Positions 18,872 through 28,343 of a stretch of DNA of 64,000 nucleotides are shown in pieces (position 1 is the stretch's first letter; every line of letters begins with the position of its first letter). The translations under genes and the position numbers were made by a program. The DNA lies in NCBI GenBank assembly GCA_947501355.1, contig CANMVA010000002.1:486991-550990 (forward strand), given 5' to 3'. Origin of the DNA: an uncultured Paracoccaceae bacterium (GTDB lineage: Bacteria; Pseudomonadota; Alphaproteobacteria; Rhodobacterales; Rhodobacteraceae). Under the pieces are notes generated by a model. The model worked only from the letters and a program-made list of their open reading frames with translations, had not been told where the DNA came from and searched no databases.

Positions 18872-19450
18872 TTATGCTTCTGCCGGGGCTTCGGCTTCGG
18901 CGGCGGCCGGAGCGTCAGTCTTGGGCAGGATGTCAGCAACTTTCTTGCCGCGACGCTGGGCAACCTGACGCGGGCTGGCTTCGCGGCCGAGGCCGTTCAG
19001 CGTCGCGCGGATCATGTTGTAGGGGTTCTGCGAGCCGATCGACTTGGCGACGACGTCCTGAACACCCAGCATCTCGAACACGGCACGCATCGGACCACCG
19101 GCGATGATACCGGTACCTTGCGGGGCTGTGCGCATCACGACCTTACCAGCGCCGTGACGGCCCTCGATGTCGTGGTGCAGCGTGCGGCCTTCGCGCAGAG
19201 GCACGCGGACCATCTGACGCTTGGCTTGCTCGGTTGCTTTGCGGATCGCCTCGGGCACTTCTTTGGCTTTACCTTTGCCAAAGCCGACGCGGCCTTTTTG
19301 GTCGCCGACCACCACAAGAGCAGCAAAGCCAAAACGCTTACCACCTTTCACGGTTTTCGAGACGCGGTTGATCGCAACCAGGCGATCCTGAAATTCCGGT
19401 GTTTCGTCGCGGTCGCGACGGCCCCGGCCTTGTCCTTGTTCACGTGCCAT
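18872..19450 (-). CDS. rpsE: 30S ribosomal protein S5
   Basis: This 192-residue S5 has the double-stranded RNA-binding-like N-domain ([22 protein letters not shown]), the [19 protein letters not shown] helix and the C-domain with [18 protein letters not shown]. It acts in decoding accuracy. The start at 19450 ([10 protein letters not shown]) is preferred over a 14-codon upstream extension. The tail is Ala/Glu-rich. Confidence 0.97.
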   Translation of the reverse strand: MAREQGQGRGRRDRDETPEFQDRLVAINRVSKTVKGGKRFGFAALVVVGDQKGRVGFGKGKAKEVPEAIRKATEQAKRQMVRVPLREGRTLHHDIEGRHGAGKVVMRTAPQGTGIIAGGPMRAVFEMLGVQDVVAKSIGSQNPYNMIRATLNGLGREASPRQVAQRRGKKVADILPKTDAPAAAEAEAPAEA

Positions 19451-19555
19451 CTGGCATCCTTTTCTTAGACGGACCATACGGCCCAAAATCATCTCAATCG
19501 CAGTGGACCAACGGTCCCCCGATCATCGAGGCGGCCCCGTAAGGCCGCCTGCGCT

Positions 19556-19915
19556 TTAGAACTTGAGGCCACCTTCACGGGCAGCGTCGGCCAGAGCCTT
19601 CACCTTGCCGTGGAAGAGAAAACCGCCGCGGTCGAAGTAACACTCCGTCACGTTGGCCTTCTTGGCACGCTCAGCGATGGCAGCACCCACCTTGGACGCG
19701 GCGTCGATGTTGTTCTTACCGACAACGCCAAGGTCTTTTTCGAGCGAGGATGCGGACGCGATGGTCTTGCCCGCGACATCGTCGATCAGCTGCACGCTGA
19801 TGTTCTTGTTGGAGCGGTGAACGGAAAGACGCACGCGCCCTTCGTTGTTCTTCCGCAGCTTGTTCCGAACGCGCAAGCGGCGCTTCAGAAACAGATCTCG
19901 TTTACTGTTAGCCAT
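19556..19915 (-). CDS. rplR: 50S ribosomal protein L18
   Basis: This 119-residue L18 binds 5S rRNA with L5. Signatures are the basic N-terminus ([17 protein letters not shown]), [17 protein letters not shown] and the ending [26 protein letters not shown]. The start at 19915 gives [13 protein letters not shown]; the frame extends 49 codons further into rplF and was trimmed. The gap to rpsE is ~105 bases. Confidence 0.97.
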   Translation of the reverse strand: MANSKRDLFLKRRLRVRNKLRKNNEGRVRLSVHRSNKNISVQLIDDVAGKTIASASSLEKDLGVVGKNNIDAASKVGAAIAERAKKANVTECYFDRGGFLFHGKVKALADAAREGGLKF

Positions 19916-19925
19916 TTTGCCGTCC

Positions 19926-20459
19926 TTACTTCTTCTTGCCTTCCTTGCGGAAGATATACTCGTCTTTGTACTTGATGCCTTTGCCCTTGTAGGGCTCCGG
20001 CTTGCGCCATTCGCGGATATTGGCCGCGACCTGACCGACGAGTTGTTCATCATTGCCCTCAATCACGACTTCCGTCGGCTTGGGAGCGGTGACCGTCACA
20101 CCTTGCGGCACGTCGAAGTTGACCTCATGGGACAGACCCAGGTTCAGCTTCAGCGTGTTGCCCTGCATTTGCGCACGGTAGCCGACGCCGTTGATCTCAA
20201 GCTCTTTCTTGAAACCATCGGTGACGCCGGTGACCAGATTGGCCACCATCGTGCGGCTCATGCCCCACTGCTGGCGTGCGCGCTTGGACTTGCCGCGCGG
20301 CGTGATGGAAACGACATTGTCTTCGACCGAGATGGTGACATCGTCAGTGGCGGTGAAGCTGCGGGTCCCTTTGGGGCCTTTGACTTCGACCGTCTGGCCG
20401 GACACGGAGGCGCTCACACCCGAAGGCAGATCGACCGGTTTTTTACCAATTCGAGACAT
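19926..20459 (-). CDS. rplF: 50S ribosomal protein L6
   Basis: This 177-residue L6 has the start [15 protein letters not shown], two alpha/beta repeats and the C-terminal signature [19 protein letters not shown]. It sits near the GTPase-associated centre. The start at 20459 was chosen by family match over a 22-codon upstream extension. It lies 10 bases after rpsH. Confidence 0.97.
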   Translation of the reverse strand: MSRIGKKPVDLPSGVSASVSGQTVEVKGPKGTRSFTATDDVTISVEDNVVSITPRGKSKRARQQWGMSRTMVANLVTGVTDGFKKELEINGVGYRAQMQGNTLKLNLGLSHEVNFDVPQGVTVTAPKPTEVVIEGNDEQLVGQVAANIREWRKPEPYKGKGIKYKDEYIFRKEGKKK

Positions 20460-20469
20460 CAGGCTCTCC

Positions 20470-20862
20470 TTAGAAGACCGTGCAGAGCACTTCGCCGCCA
20501 ACATTGGCCGTGCGTGCGCTTGCATCCGACATCACACCCCGAGGAGTGGAGACAATCGACACACCCAGGCCCTGACGGACCGAGGGGATGTCCTTGACGC
20601 CCATGTAGACGCGACGACCGGGCTTGGAGACCCGCTTGATTTCGCGAATGACAGGGGTGCCATCGTAGTATTTCAGGCTGATTTCGATAGCCGGGTGACC
20701 GTCTGCGCCGGTCGTGGCTTCGTAGCCGCGGATGTAGCCTTCGTCAGCCAGAACATCCAGCACCCAAGCGCGCAGCTTGGAAGCCGGGGTCACAACGGTG
20801 GACTTGCCACGCAGCTGTGCGTTCCGGATGCGGGTGAGCATATCGCCGAGAGGATCGTTCAT
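20470..20862 (-). CDS. rpsH: 30S ribosomal protein S8
   Basis: This 130-residue S8 begins [20 protein letters not shown] and ends with the C-terminal motif [24 protein letters not shown]. It binds helix 21 of 16S rRNA and in many bacteria represses the spc operon translationally. It follows rpsN by 15 bases. Confidence 0.97.
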   Translation of the reverse strand: MNDPLGDMLTRIRNAQLRGKSTVVTPASKLRAWVLDVLADEGYIRGYEATTGADGHPAIEISLKYYDGTPVIREIKRVSKPGRRVYMGVKDIPSVRQGLGVSIVSTPRGVMSDASARTANVGGEVLCTVF

Positions 20863-20877
20863 AATCTATATCTCCCC

Positions 20878-21183
20878 TTACCAGCTGGACTTGACCATGC
20901 CCGGAGCCTTGCCGTTGGAGGCAAGTTCCCGCAGCGCGATCCGCGACACTTTGAGCTTACGATAGTAAGCGTGAGGACGACCCGTCAGCTGGCACCGATT
21001 GTGCAAGCGGGTTGCCGAGCTATTGCGCGGCAGTTTGGCAAGCTGGAGGCGCGCCTTGAAACGCTCTTCCATGGACTTGCTTTCGTCATTCGCGATCTCT
21101 TTGAGCTCAGCACGCTTGGCGGCGTATTTCTCCACCAGACGCTGACGCTTCTTCTCGCGTTCGATCATTGCTTTTTTAGCCAT
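20878..21183 (-). CDS. rpsN: 30S ribosomal protein S14
   Basis: This 101-residue S14 is the long, zinc-independent form: it lacks the CxxC pairs of the short type. The C-terminal signature [20 protein letters not shown] is clear. It lies 17 bases after rplE in standard spc order. Confidence 0.97.
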   Translation of the reverse strand: MAKKAMIEREKKRQRLVEKYAAKRAELKEIANDESKSMEERFKARLQLAKLPRNSSATRLHNRCQLTGRPHAYYRKLKVSRIALRELASNGKAPGMVKSSW

Positions 21184-21200
21184 AACTCTCTCTCCCCCGC

Positions 21201-21761
21201 TTAGCTGTTGAAGGGCATGTTGAAATGCTTCAACAGCGCCTTTGCTTCTGCATCAGTTTCAGCGGTGGTGCAGATGATGATGTCCATGCCCAGCATGTCG
21301 ACGACCTTGTCGAAGTCGATTTCCGGGAACACGATATGCTCTTTCAGGCCCATGGCGTAGTTGCCACGCCCATCGAACGACTTGCCCGACACGCCGCGGA
21401 AGTCGCGGATACGGGGCATTGCGATGGTGATCAGGCGGTCCAGAAATTCATACATGCGATCAGCGCGCAGCGTGACTTTGGTGCCCAGCGGCATCTCTTC
21501 ACGGACGCGGAAACCAGCGATGGATTTCTTGGCCTTGGTCACGACGGCGTTCTGACCCGCGATCAGTGTCAGCGCTTCCTGAGCAGCTTTCACCTTCTTG
21601 GTGTCTTTCACGGCATCCCCCACACCGATGTTCAGGACGATCTTGTCCAGACGCGGGATCTGCATGTCGTTTTTGTAGCCGAACTCTTCCTTCATGGCGG
21701 CGCGGATGGTGTCCGCATAGACCGTCTTCAGGCGCGGGGTGTAGTTTGCGTTATCAAGCAT
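21201..21761 (-). CDS. rplE: 50S ribosomal protein L5
   Basis: This 186-residue L5 binds 5S rRNA and forms the central protuberance. Typical motifs are [36 protein letters not shown] and [20 protein letters not shown]. Its start overlaps the end of rplX by eight bases, so the two are translationally linked. Confidence 0.97.
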   Translation of the reverse strand: MLDNANYTPRLKTVYADTIRAAMKEEFGYKNDMQIPRLDKIVLNIGVGDAVKDTKKVKAAQEALTLIAGQNAVVTKAKKSIAGFRVREEMPLGTKVTLRADRMYEFLDRLITIAMPRIRDFRGVSGKSFDGRGNYAMGLKEHIVFPEIDFDKVVDMLGMDIIICTTAETDAEAKALLKHFNMPFNS

Positions 21762-22068
21762 CGATCACTTCCCCCGATTTCTTGGCGTAGCGCACTTTCT
21801 TGTCGCCATCCATTTTGAAACCAACGCGGGTCGGACCACCGTCTTTGGGGTCAACCATGGCGAGGTTGCTCAGTTGGATCGGCATCGCCTGGGGAACGCG
21901 GCCGCCCTGGCTGTTCTGCGATTGCTTCGTGTGGCGGATCGAGATGTTCACGCCATCCACGATTGCCTTGCCGGCCTTGGGGTCGACGGAAGAAATCGTA
22001 CCTTCCTTGCCCTTGTCCTTACCGGACAGAACCACGACCTTGTCGCCTTTTTTCAGTTTAGCAGCCAT
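21754..22068 (-). CDS. rplX: 50S ribosomal protein L24
   Basis: This 104-residue L24 has the KOW motif at its N-terminus ([20 protein letters not shown]) and the segment [17 protein letters not shown]. It is an assembly initiator of the large subunit. It is one base from rplN and overlaps rplE. Confidence 0.97.
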   Translation of the reverse strand: MAAKLKKGDKVVVLSGKDKGKEGTISSVDPKAGKAIVDGVNISIRHTKQSQNSQGGRVPQAMPIQLSNLAMVDPKDGGPTRVGFKMDGDKKVRYAKKSGEVIDA

Positions 22069-22069
22069 A

Positions 22070-22438
22070 TCACAGCACCTCCGGCGCGAGCGAAATGATC
22101 TTCATGAAGTTCTTGGCGCGCAGTTCGCGCACAACCGGCCCGAAGATACGGGTGCCGATGGGCTCCATGTTGTTGTTGAGGATGACGGCAGCGTTGCGGT
22201 CAAACCGGATTGCGGTGCCGTCTTCGCGACGGACCTCTTTGGCGGTACGCACGACGACGGCCTTACGGACGTCCCCTTTTTTCACGCGGCCGCGCGGGAT
22301 GGCTTCCTTCACCGAGACGACAATGATGTCGCCGACGGAAGCGTATTTACGCTTGGAACCACCCAGGACCTTGATGCACTGAACACGGCGAGCGCCGCTG
22401 TTGTCAGCAACATCCAGATTGGTCTGCATCTGGATCAT
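22070..22438 (-). CDS. rplN: 50S ribosomal protein L14
   Basis: This 122-residue L14 starts [20 protein letters not shown] and has the family's [20 protein letters not shown] and the ending [23 protein letters not shown]. It contributes to intersubunit bridges. It lies ~70 bases after rpsQ. Confidence 0.98.
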   Translation of the reverse strand: MIQMQTNLDVADNSGARRVQCIKVLGGSKRKYASVGDIIVVSVKEAIPRGRVKKGDVRKAVVVRTAKEVRREDGTAIRFDRNAAVILNNNMEPIGTRIFGPVVRELRAKNFMKIISLAPEVL

Positions 22439-22508
22439 TGGTTTCTCCCGACCTTTGGGGGCCTCTCGGCATATCCCCAGGGTTTCGATTAAACCGGGTT
22501 GTTACCGC

Positions 22509-22739
22509 TTAGTTTGCGATAACCTCCCAGCGTTTCGTTTTCGACTTGGGCGCACATTCCTGAATGCGGACGGTGTCACCGACGTTGAAAGCGTTCTTCT
22601 CATCGTGAGCCCGGTATTTCTTGGACTTACGGATGGTCTTTTTGAGAACGGGGTGCGTGAAGCGACGTTCGACCGACACGGTGACGGTCTGTTCGTTCTG
22701 GTTGCTGGTCACAACACCTTGGAGGATACGCTTGGGCAT
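22509..22739 (-). CDS. rpsQ: 30S ribosomal protein S17
   Basis: This 76-residue S17 has [43 protein letters not shown] and the terminal [18 protein letters not shown]. It is a primary 16S rRNA binder. It follows rpmC by four bases. Confidence 0.97.
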   Translation of the reverse strand: MPKRILQGVVTSNQNEQTVTVSVERRFTHPVLKKTIRKSKKYRAHDEKNAFNVGDTVRIQECAPKSKTKRWEVIAN

Positions 22740-22743
22740 GGTC

Positions 22744-22950
22744 TTAAGCCTCCGATGCCGCTGCCGCGGCCTTCTCGTTCAGAATGGTTTTGACGCGGGC
22801 TGCGTCGCGGCGCACGGTTTTCATGCGCGCGGTGTTCTCAAGCTGGCCGGTTGCCTGCTGAAAGCGCAGGTTGAAGGCTTCTTTCTTGAGATTGGCAAGT
22901 TCATCGCGGAGCTGGTCCGGCGTCTTGTCACGAAGTTCTTGGGCGTTCAT
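22744..22950 (-). CDS. rpmC: 50S ribosomal protein L29
   Basis: This 68-residue L29 starts [21 protein letters not shown] and has the central [23 protein letters not shown]. The frame extends far upstream, but the 68-residue form matches the family and follows a ribosome-binding site (AAAGGAAAC). It normally follows rplP directly; here it opens a separate block with its own promoter ~85 bases upstream, after a 2.3-kb accessory insertion. Confidence 0.96.
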   Translation of the reverse strand: MNAQELRDKTPDQLRDELANLKKEAFNLRFQQATGQLENTARMKTVRRDAARVKTILNEKAAAAASEA

Positions 22951-23031
22951 CGCCTGTTTCCTTTTCTCAACATCACTGGAGGGCCCAAAGAGGGTCACCC
23001 TGATTCCAGTGGAGTTCATGGTGAAGTCGGC

Positions 23032-23060
23032 CGTATAGGGGGGTTGGGGGAAGTTGGCAA
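23032..23060 (-). promoter_or_regulatory. Promoter candidate for rpmC-...-rpmD
   Basis: On the minus strand, TTGCCA (23060-23055), a 17-bp C-rich spacer and TATACG (23037-23032). The layout matches the rpsL and rplO promoter candidates. It lies ~80 bases before the rpmC start and just after the convergent-facing end of the glycosyltransferase gene. Confidence 0.72.
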
Positions 23061-23113
23061 GCCCCTTGGTCGGGGAATTTGCCCCGTACAGGCAGGACCT
23101 TGTTTTACAAGCG

Positions 23114-24055
23114 TCACGCCAGTTTGTGCTGTAGATCCAGAAGCCTGTCAAAGAACCAGCGATGGGCATGATAATGTGCTTCCAGAACACCCGGCGTCTT
23201 GAGCATCAGATTCATCATCCTTGTGCGCGCAGACCGGTTGGAGTGGATCGACATATCGACAACATCATTCCGGTTGAACATCTCGTATTCCGGAGTGCCC
23301 GCCGTGCGCTTGCGGCGCGCAGGACGACCATTTGCATCACCGCGCATATGCAGCGACAACTGGGTCAGATCGCTGCTTTTGTGGATGTAATGGTTCACGA
23401 AAGCGCCCGACCAGACGATCTGGCTTTGATCGATCCGCAAGGCGGTGCCGCGATTGCGGTAGCAGATATCAGCATCGAGCAACTCGTGAGCCGTGTTCAC
23501 GATGCGCAGGTCTGCGATAGGCAGGCGGGGAGCTTTGGGGCAATGGGGCGCGGCGTCCTTGAAGACAGAGCGCCGGAACATCGCCTTCTGGGCGCTGTTT
23601 ACCGTATCGTTCTGGCACATCATGAAGCCATCCAGCACGCTGCCTCCGTCCCAGAAAGACCGATTGCTGCTGCCAAAGAGGCGCCATGCCAACATCACGG
23701 CATGGTAGGGTTCAAACCCGTCCATAAAGGCTTTGATGTCGGGCGTCGGTGACTGAATGTTCAGAAACTCGTCCAGATCAATATGCAAGACCCAGTCGTC
23801 ATTGCTCATCTCAACATGATGAAGCGCGCGCTGCACGCCGCTGCGCTGGATCGTTTTGCCTTCAAACGGGGTCCCGTTCTTGATCCGGTAGATGGGCCAA
23901 TCCTGTGACAGCAGATCAAGGAGCTCATCAGTCCCGTCCTCGCAATCATTGGTTGCCACAAAGATCTTGTCGAACCCGATGGAGAGGTGATGGGCCAGCC
24001 ATTCGACCAGAAACGCACCCTCGTTCCGCGCACACGCGACGATCGCATATGTCAT
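23114..24055 (-). CDS. Family 2-type glycosyltransferase (GT-A fold)
   Basis: This ~313-residue protein begins with [23 protein letters not shown], which is the start of glycosyltransferases that work on nucleotide-sugar donors. The DxD-type motif appears in [14 protein letters not shown], and the family's HYIHKSS stretch lies near residue 230. It has no signal peptide or clear membrane helix. It probably modifies a surface polysaccharide or glycan; donor and acceptor are unknown. The start at 24055 is preferred over a 31-codon extension. It is divergent from the 2OG oxygenase gene and lies upstream of rpmC on the same strand. Confidence 0.82.
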   Translation of the reverse strand: MTYAIVACARNEGAFLVEWLAHHLSIGFDKIFVATNDCEDGTDELLDLLSQDWPIYRIKNGTPFEGKTIQRSGVQRALHHVEMSNDDWVLHIDLDEFLNIQSPTPDIKAFMDGFEPYHAVMLAWRLFGSSNRSFWDGGSVLDGFMMCQNDTVNSAQKAMFRRSVFKDAAPHCPKAPRLPIADLRIVNTAHELLDADICYRNRGTALRIDQSQIVWSGAFVNHYIHKSSDLTQLSLHMRGDANGRPARRKRTAGTPEYEMFNRNDVVDMSIHSNRSARTRMMNLMLKTPGVLEAHYHAHRWFFDRLLDLQHKLA

Positions 24056-24177
24056 ATTACTGCTGCCTCGTTTCATTTTTTCTTTCAAATCCGCATGGAT
24101 AGCGTTGCAAGTCAATGATTTCAAAAGACTGCAATCCGATCTCGCCATATGGCTGTGCCTCGGATAACACAGAGGTC

Positions 24178-24795
24178 ATGGCTGATATCTCTTCTCTCTT
24201 CGTGACCCGCCTTTACCGTGCCGCTTTGTCAGAGCATGGCCCGATTGACCCATCCGAGCTGGAAGCGTCCTGCTTTGCCATCGCCGAGGATGACGAGGCT
24301 GGGCAGGACTGGTGCGAGGAAAACGGCTATGCGGGCTATACCAGTTACGCGTCTTTGAGCGATCTGCCGTGGCGGTTTCCAATTTTCAAGGATCTGGTCG
24401 CGGTGCTGGACAAGCATGTGGCGGCCTTTGCCGAGGATCTGGAATTCGATCTGGGCGACAAGAAACTGGTGCTGGAAGATATCTGGATCAACATCCTGCC
24501 TGAAGGCGGCATCCACACCTCGCATATTCACTCCCATTCGGTGATTTCCGGCACGACCTATGTGTCGATGCCTGAGGGAACGTCTGCGTTAAAGCTGGAG
24601 GACCCGCGGTCACAGATGATGATGGCGGCCCCGGTGCGGAAAGCAGACGCGCGAGAAGAGTTGCGGACGTTTGTTTATGCGAAGCCCGCGGTGGGGGATG
24701 TGCTGCTGTGGGAAAGTTGGCTACGGCATGAGGTGCCGATGAATATGGCGGAAGATGAGCGGGTGTCGGTGAGTTTTAATTATAAGTGGGAGTGA
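24178..24795 (+). CDS. Putative 2OG-Fe(II) oxygenase
   Basis: This ~205-residue protein fits the putative 2OG-Fe(II) oxygenase family (TIGR02466 type), a double-stranded beta-helix enzyme. The iron and cosubstrate residues appear as HTSHIHSHSVISGTTYVSMP (HxH…SGTTYV), LLWESWLRHEVPMN with the distal His, and RVSVSFNY with the 2-oxoglutarate Arg. The substrate is unknown. The start at 24178 fits family length; the frame extends 21 codons upstream. It is divergent from the glycosyltransferase with ~120 bases between them, and lies in the gap between rplP and rpmC. Confidence 0.82.
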   Translation: MADISSLFVTRLYRAALSEHGPIDPSELEASCFAIAEDDEAGQDWCEENGYAGYTSYASLSDLPWRFPIFKDLVAVLDKHVAAFAEDLEFDLGDKKLVLEDIWINILPEGGIHTSHIHSHSVISGTTYVSMPEGTSALKLEDPRSQMMMAAPVRKADAREELRTFVYAKPAVGDVLLWESWLRHEVPMNMAEDERVSVSFNYKWE

Positions 24796-24798
24796 CAA

Positions 24799-25263
24799 TC
24801 ACCATTTCCGTAACTGTAAGTCTTCAAGGATGCCATTTTCGTCACGGCGTACGACATCAACTGAGATAGGCTTAAACACGCTTTTGGTCGACGCCCATTC
24901 AATAGCTGCATTCAAGTCATCTCTCACTTCTGGAAAGTTCTCTTTGAACTGTGGATAGCTTGCTACCGCATTATAAGCGACGCCAGCGATAGTCGCGATT
25001 GCAGCTAATGTTACCAGAATACTTCCAGGCCTGACTTCCTCGGTACGAACAGTAAGATTCTTCATTTCGATGTCAGCGGTCAGAAGAGAGAAGCGATAAT
25101 TACTCCTGCGACCTTCAAGAAATTTACTTACCAAACCCTCGTACTCAGCGGCTAATTTCTGCGCATTTCCCTCGACGAATACTCCCTCAAAAACAAGTTC
25201 GATAGTTGCCAGAGTTGCACTTCGTTCCTGTGGTAGTGGCTCCATATCCATTGCTTCGCCCAT
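24799..25263 (-). CDS. Unrecognised protein with one membrane segment
   Basis: This 154-residue protein is not recognised. A soluble N-terminal domain (~1-80) precedes one hydrophobic segment (ILVTLAAIATIAGVAYNAVA, about 82-101) and a polar C-terminal domain with many charged residues. Codon use is AT-richer than in the flanking ribosomal genes, which suggests acquisition by transfer. It is convergent with the oxygenase gene (three bases apart) and lies downstream of the rplP terminator. Confidence 0.65.
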   Translation of the reverse strand: MGEAMDMEPLPQERSATLATIELVFEGVFVEGNAQKLAAEYEGLVSKFLEGRRSNYRFSLLTADIEMKNLTVRTEEVRPGSILVTLAAIATIAGVAYNAVASYPQFKENFPEVRDDLNAAIEWASTKSVFKPISVDVVRRDENGILEDLQLRKW

Positions 25264-25339
25264 GCTTAAATTCCTTTGTGCTTAAAGATGCATGAAAGGA
25301 TAACAGGAGATCGCAATTAGGGAAGCATTTGAAATGAAA

Positions 25340-25367
25340 AGCCCCCACCGATTTCTCGGTAGGGGCT
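25340..25367 (-). terminator. Bidirectional terminator after rplP
   Basis: A 12-bp stem (AGCCCCCACCGA/TCGGTAGGGGCT, loop TTTC) has one G-U wobble on the minus RNA. It is followed by TTTTCATTT on the minus strand and by GTCTTTTTTC on the plus strand. It is ~93 bases after the rplP stop and ends the rplB-rplP block. Confidence 0.85.
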
Positions 25368-25460
25368 GTCTTTTTTCTGCAACCGGGTGACGCTCTCATT
25401 GCTTTTGCGAGCAAAAGCAACTGCCGCGCACTCGTTATTTCGGCATAGCCGAAAGGACGA

Positions 25461-25874
25461 TTACCAGTCTTCCCGCACAACAACCCGTGTCTTCACCGGC
25501 AGCTTCATCGCGGCGAGGCGCAGGGCCTCGCGGGCGATGGGCTCGGACACGCCGTCGATCTCGAACATGACGCGGCCGGGTTTGACCTTGGCGGCCCAGA
25601 AATCCACGGAGCCTTTACCTTTACCCATACGCACTTCGACGGGCTTGGAGGTGACGGGCAGATCGGGGAAAATCCGGATCCAGACGCGGCCCTGACGTTT
25701 CATGTGGCGGGTCATCGCGCGGCGGGCTGCCTCGATCTGACGCGCGGTGATACGCTCAGGCTGGGTTGCTTTTAGGCCGAAGGAGCCGAAGTTCAGGGTG
25801 CTGCCACCCTTGGCTTCGCCGTGGATCCGGCCTTTGTGCATTTTGCGGAATTTTGTACGCTTTGGTTGAAGCAT
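25461..25874 (-). CDS. rplP: 50S ribosomal protein L16
   Basis: This 137-residue L16 starts [16 protein letters not shown] and has [26 protein letters not shown]. The segment [17 protein letters not shown] carries Arg82, the equivalent of the arginine hydroxylated by YcfD in E. coli L16. It helps shape the A site. It follows rpsC by 12 bases and is the last gene of its block. Confidence 0.97.
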   Translation of the reverse strand: MLQPKRTKFRKMHKGRIHGEAKGGSTLNFGSFGLKATQPERITARQIEAARRAMTRHMKRQGRVWIRIFPDLPVTSKPVEVRMGKGKGSVDFWAAKVKPGRVMFEIDGVSEPIAREALRLAAMKLPVKTRVVVREDW

Positions 25875-25886
25875 TGCTCTGTCTCC

Positions 25887-26594
25887 TTAGCGGCGGCCGC
25901 CGGCGCCACGGGGCGCGGGACCATCCTGGAGTTCCTGCTGGCGACGGTCACGAGCCGAGGGGTCGTGATCCATGATCTCGCCTTTGAAGATCCAGACTTT
26001 GATGCCGATGATACCGTAAGCTGTCAGGCCTTCGGCGTGGGCGTAGTCGATATCCGCACGAAGCGTATGCAGGGGCACACGGCCTTCGCGATACCATTCG
26101 GTCCGTGCAATCTCGGCACCGCCGAGACGACCCGCGACGTTCACACGGATGCCCAGGGCCCCCATGCGCATGGCGTTTTGCACGGCGCGCTTCATGGCAC
26201 GACGGAAGGACACACGACGCTCAAGCTGCTGCGCGATGCTTTCCGCGACCAGAGGCGCGTCCAGCTCGGGCTTGCGCACTTCAACGATGTTGAGGTGCAG
26301 CTCGCTGTCGGTCATCGCGGCCAGCTTCTTGCGGAGCGTTTCGATGTCCGCACCTTTCTTGCCGATGATGACGCCGGGACGGGCGGTGTGGATCGTGACG
26401 CGGCATTTCTTGTGCGGACGCTCGATGATCACACGGCTGACGCCGGCTTGCTTGCACTCTTCCTCGATGAACTCGCGGATCTTGATGTCTTCCAGCAGCA
26501 GGTCACCGTAGTCTTTGGTGTCTGCATACCAGCGGCTGTCCCAAGTGCGGTTCACTTGCAGGCGCATGCCGATCGGATTTGTTTTATTACCCAT
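25887..26594 (-). CDS. rpsC: 30S ribosomal protein S3
   Basis: This 235-residue S3 has [22 protein letters not shown], the KH domain with [14 protein letters not shown], and the C-terminal domain with [18 protein letters not shown]. It lines the mRNA entry channel. The start codon overlaps the rplV stop (TAATG). Confidence 0.97.
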   Translation of the reverse strand: MGNKTNPIGMRLQVNRTWDSRWYADTKDYGDLLLEDIKIREFIEEECKQAGVSRVIIERPHKKCRVTIHTARPGVIIGKKGADIETLRKKLAAMTDSELHLNIVEVRKPELDAPLVAESIAQQLERRVSFRRAMKRAVQNAMRMGALGIRVNVAGRLGGAEIARTEWYREGRVPLHTLRADIDYAHAEGLTAYGIIGIKVWIFKGEIMDHDPSARDRRQQELQDGPAPRGAGGRR

Positions 26595-26974
26595 TAGGCT
26601 TGCTCCTCAACTTGACGCACCTTGATGGTGAGTTCCGAGAACGGCTTGATGATCTTGCCGAACCGACCACGGGCCCGCGGGCGACCGCGTTTCATCGTCA
26701 GGTTCTTGCCCACATAGGCCTCGGCCACGACAAGCTCGTCGACGTCAAGGTTGTGGTTGTTCTCGGCATTGGCGATGGCGGACTGAAGACACTTCTTCAC
26801 GTCGCCAGCGATCCGCTTTTTCGAGAAGGTCAGATCGCTGAGCGCTTTCTCGACCGACTTGCCGCGGATCATCGCAGCCACAAGGTTCAGCTTTTGCGGA
26901 GACGTGCGAAGCATGCGCGTTTTCGCCATTGCCTCGTTCTCGGCCACGCGGCGGGGGTTTTTATCCTTGCCCAT
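26594..26974 (-). CDS. rplV: 50S ribosomal protein L22
   Basis: This 126-residue L22 has [22 protein letters not shown] and the beta-hairpin region ending in [22 protein letters not shown], which reaches the exit tunnel. It begins three bases after rpsS and overlaps rpsC by one base. Confidence 0.97.
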   Translation of the reverse strand: MGKDKNPRRVAENEAMAKTRMLRTSPQKLNLVAAMIRGKSVEKALSDLTFSKKRIAGDVKKCLQSAIANAENNHNLDVDELVVAEAYVGKNLTMKRGRPRARGRFGKIIKPFSELTIKVRQVEEQA

Positions 26975-26977
26975 GAC

Positions 26978-27256
26978 TTACTTCCGTTTCGCTTTTTTGT
27001 CGGCGGCATGACCGTAATAGGTCCGTGTCGGTGCATATTCACCGAACTTCTGACCGATCATTTCTTCGCTGACGTTGACAGGAATGTGCTTCCGGCCGTT
27101 GTAGACACCGAACGTCAAGCCCACAAACTGGGGCAGGATCGTCGAGCGGCGCGACCAGATCTTGATGACTTCATTACGCCCGGATTCCCGTGACTTCTCA
27201 GCTTTCTTGAGAACGTAGGAATCAACAAAAGGGCCTTTCCATACAGAACGCGACAT
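26978..27256 (-). CDS. rpsS: 30S ribosomal protein S19
   Basis: This 92-residue S19 starts [20 protein letters not shown] and has [19 protein letters not shown] and the ending [23 protein letters not shown]. It works with S13 in the 30S head. It is three bases from rplB. Confidence 0.98.
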   Translation of the reverse strand: MSRSVWKGPFVDSYVLKKAEKSRESGRNEVIKIWSRRSTILPQFVGLTFGVYNGRKHIPVNVSEEMIGQKFGEYAPTRTYYGHAADKKAKRK

Positions 27257-27259
27257 CTA

Positions 27260-28102
27260 TTAGCGCCCCTTCTTCTTGGCATGACGCGAGCGAAGGATGA
27301 GCTTCGACGACGCCTTGTTCTTGTTACGGGTGCGGGCACCTTTTGTCGGCTTACCCCACGGGCTGACCGGGTGACGACCACCCGAGGTCCGGCCTTCACC
27401 ACCACCATGGGGGTGATCGACGGGGTTCATCACAACACCACGCACAGAGGGGCGGATGCCCTTGTGACGGTTGCGACCAGCCTTACCGAAGTTCTGGTTG
27501 GAGTTGTCGGGGTTCGACACGGCACCGACCGTCGCCATGCATTCCTGACGGACGAGGCGAAGCTCACCCGAGGACAGGCGGATCTGTGCGTAGCCACCAT
27601 CACGGCCCACGAACTGAGCATAGGTGCCAGCAGCACGGGCGATCTGGCCGCCTTTGCCTGGCTTCATCTCGATGTTGTGGACGATTGTGCCGATGGGCAT
27701 GCCGGCGAACGGCATTGCGTTGCCCGGCTTGATATCTGCTTTCGCGGACGCGATGACCTTGTCACCGACGGCCAGACGCTGAGGTGCGAGGATATAGGCT
27801 TGCTCGCCATCCTCATACTTGATCAGCGCGATAAACGCGGTCCGGTTCGGGTCATATTCGATCCGTTCGATCGTTGCGGGAACGTCAAATTTGTTCCGCT
27901 TGAAATCGACGATACGGTAAAGACGCTTTGCGCCTCCACCACGGCGACGCATCGTGATCCGTCCGGTGTTGTTCCGACCGCCCTTCTTGCTCAGACCCTC
28001 GACGAGAGCCTTCACAGGACGACCTTTATACAGCTCCGAACGGTCGATCAGAACCAGCCCACGCTGGCCTGGCGTCGTCGGTTTGTACGACTTGAGTGCC
28101 AT
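27260..28102 (-). CDS. rplB: 50S ribosomal protein L2
   Basis: This 280-residue L2 is required for subunit association and peptidyl transferase activity. It has [21 protein letters not shown], the OB-fold core, and the C-terminal signature [28 protein letters not shown] with the conserved His in PHGGGEG. Normally it follows rplW directly; here a 1.7-kb insertion with an opposite-strand gene separates them. It is the first gene of its block. Confidence 0.97.
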   Translation of the reverse strand: MALKSYKPTTPGQRGLVLIDRSELYKGRPVKALVEGLSKKGGRNNTGRITMRRRGGGAKRLYRIVDFKRNKFDVPATIERIEYDPNRTAFIALIKYEDGEQAYILAPQRLAVGDKVIASAKADIKPGNAMPFAGMPIGTIVHNIEMKPGKGGQIARAAGTYAQFVGRDGGYAQIRLSSGELRLVRQECMATVGAVSNPDNSNQNFGKAGRNRHKGIRPSVRGVVMNPVDHPHGGGEGRTSGGRHPVSPWGKPTKGARTRNKNKASSKLILRSRHAKKKGR

Positions 28103-28127
28103 GCTTTCTGTCTTCCGTTTGGTTGTA

Positions 28128-28143
28128 CCGGGGTTACCCCCGG
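28128..28143 (-). promoter_or_regulatory. Leader hairpin before rplB
   Basis: A 6-bp GC stem (CCGGGG/CCCCGG, 4-base loop) ~25 bases upstream of the rplB start codon. It lies close to the ribosome-binding region and may affect initiation. Position and pairing are seen; a role is inferred. Confidence 0.35.
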
Positions 28144-28205
28144 CTTTTCAGTTTATAGGGCCCCGAAGGTCCCCGGTTCTTGATGTTCTCACGAACAACA
28201 GCAAA

Positions 28206-28225
28206 GCCCCGGACGAATCCGGGGC
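28206..28225 (-). promoter_or_regulatory. Terminator-like hairpin in the rplB leader
   Basis: A perfect 8-bp stem (GCCCCGGA/TCCGGGGC) with the stable loop TTCG on the minus strand, followed by TTTGCTGTTGTT. It lies between the rplB promoter candidate and the gene, ~105 bases before the start codon. It could be an attenuator; the T-run is weak. Confidence 0.5.
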
Positions 28226-28239
28226 CTTGCGGATGGCGT

Positions 28240-28268
28240 CTGATAGGGGAGTGAGAGATAATATTCAA
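28240..28268 (-). promoter_or_regulatory. Promoter candidate for rplB-...-rplP
   Basis: On the minus strand, TTGAAT (28268-28263), 17 bp, then TATCAG (28245-28240). It is weaker than those at rpsL or rplJ but has the same spacing, and it is the only good candidate in the gap upstream of rplB, which follows a terminator after rplW. Confidence 0.5.
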
Positions 28269-28343
28269 GGCAAATTCGACACGCTTAACCATTGACCTCA
28301 AGCAGTGCAGCGTCAAAAATCAAGAGTAATGAGGAGGTAGTGA

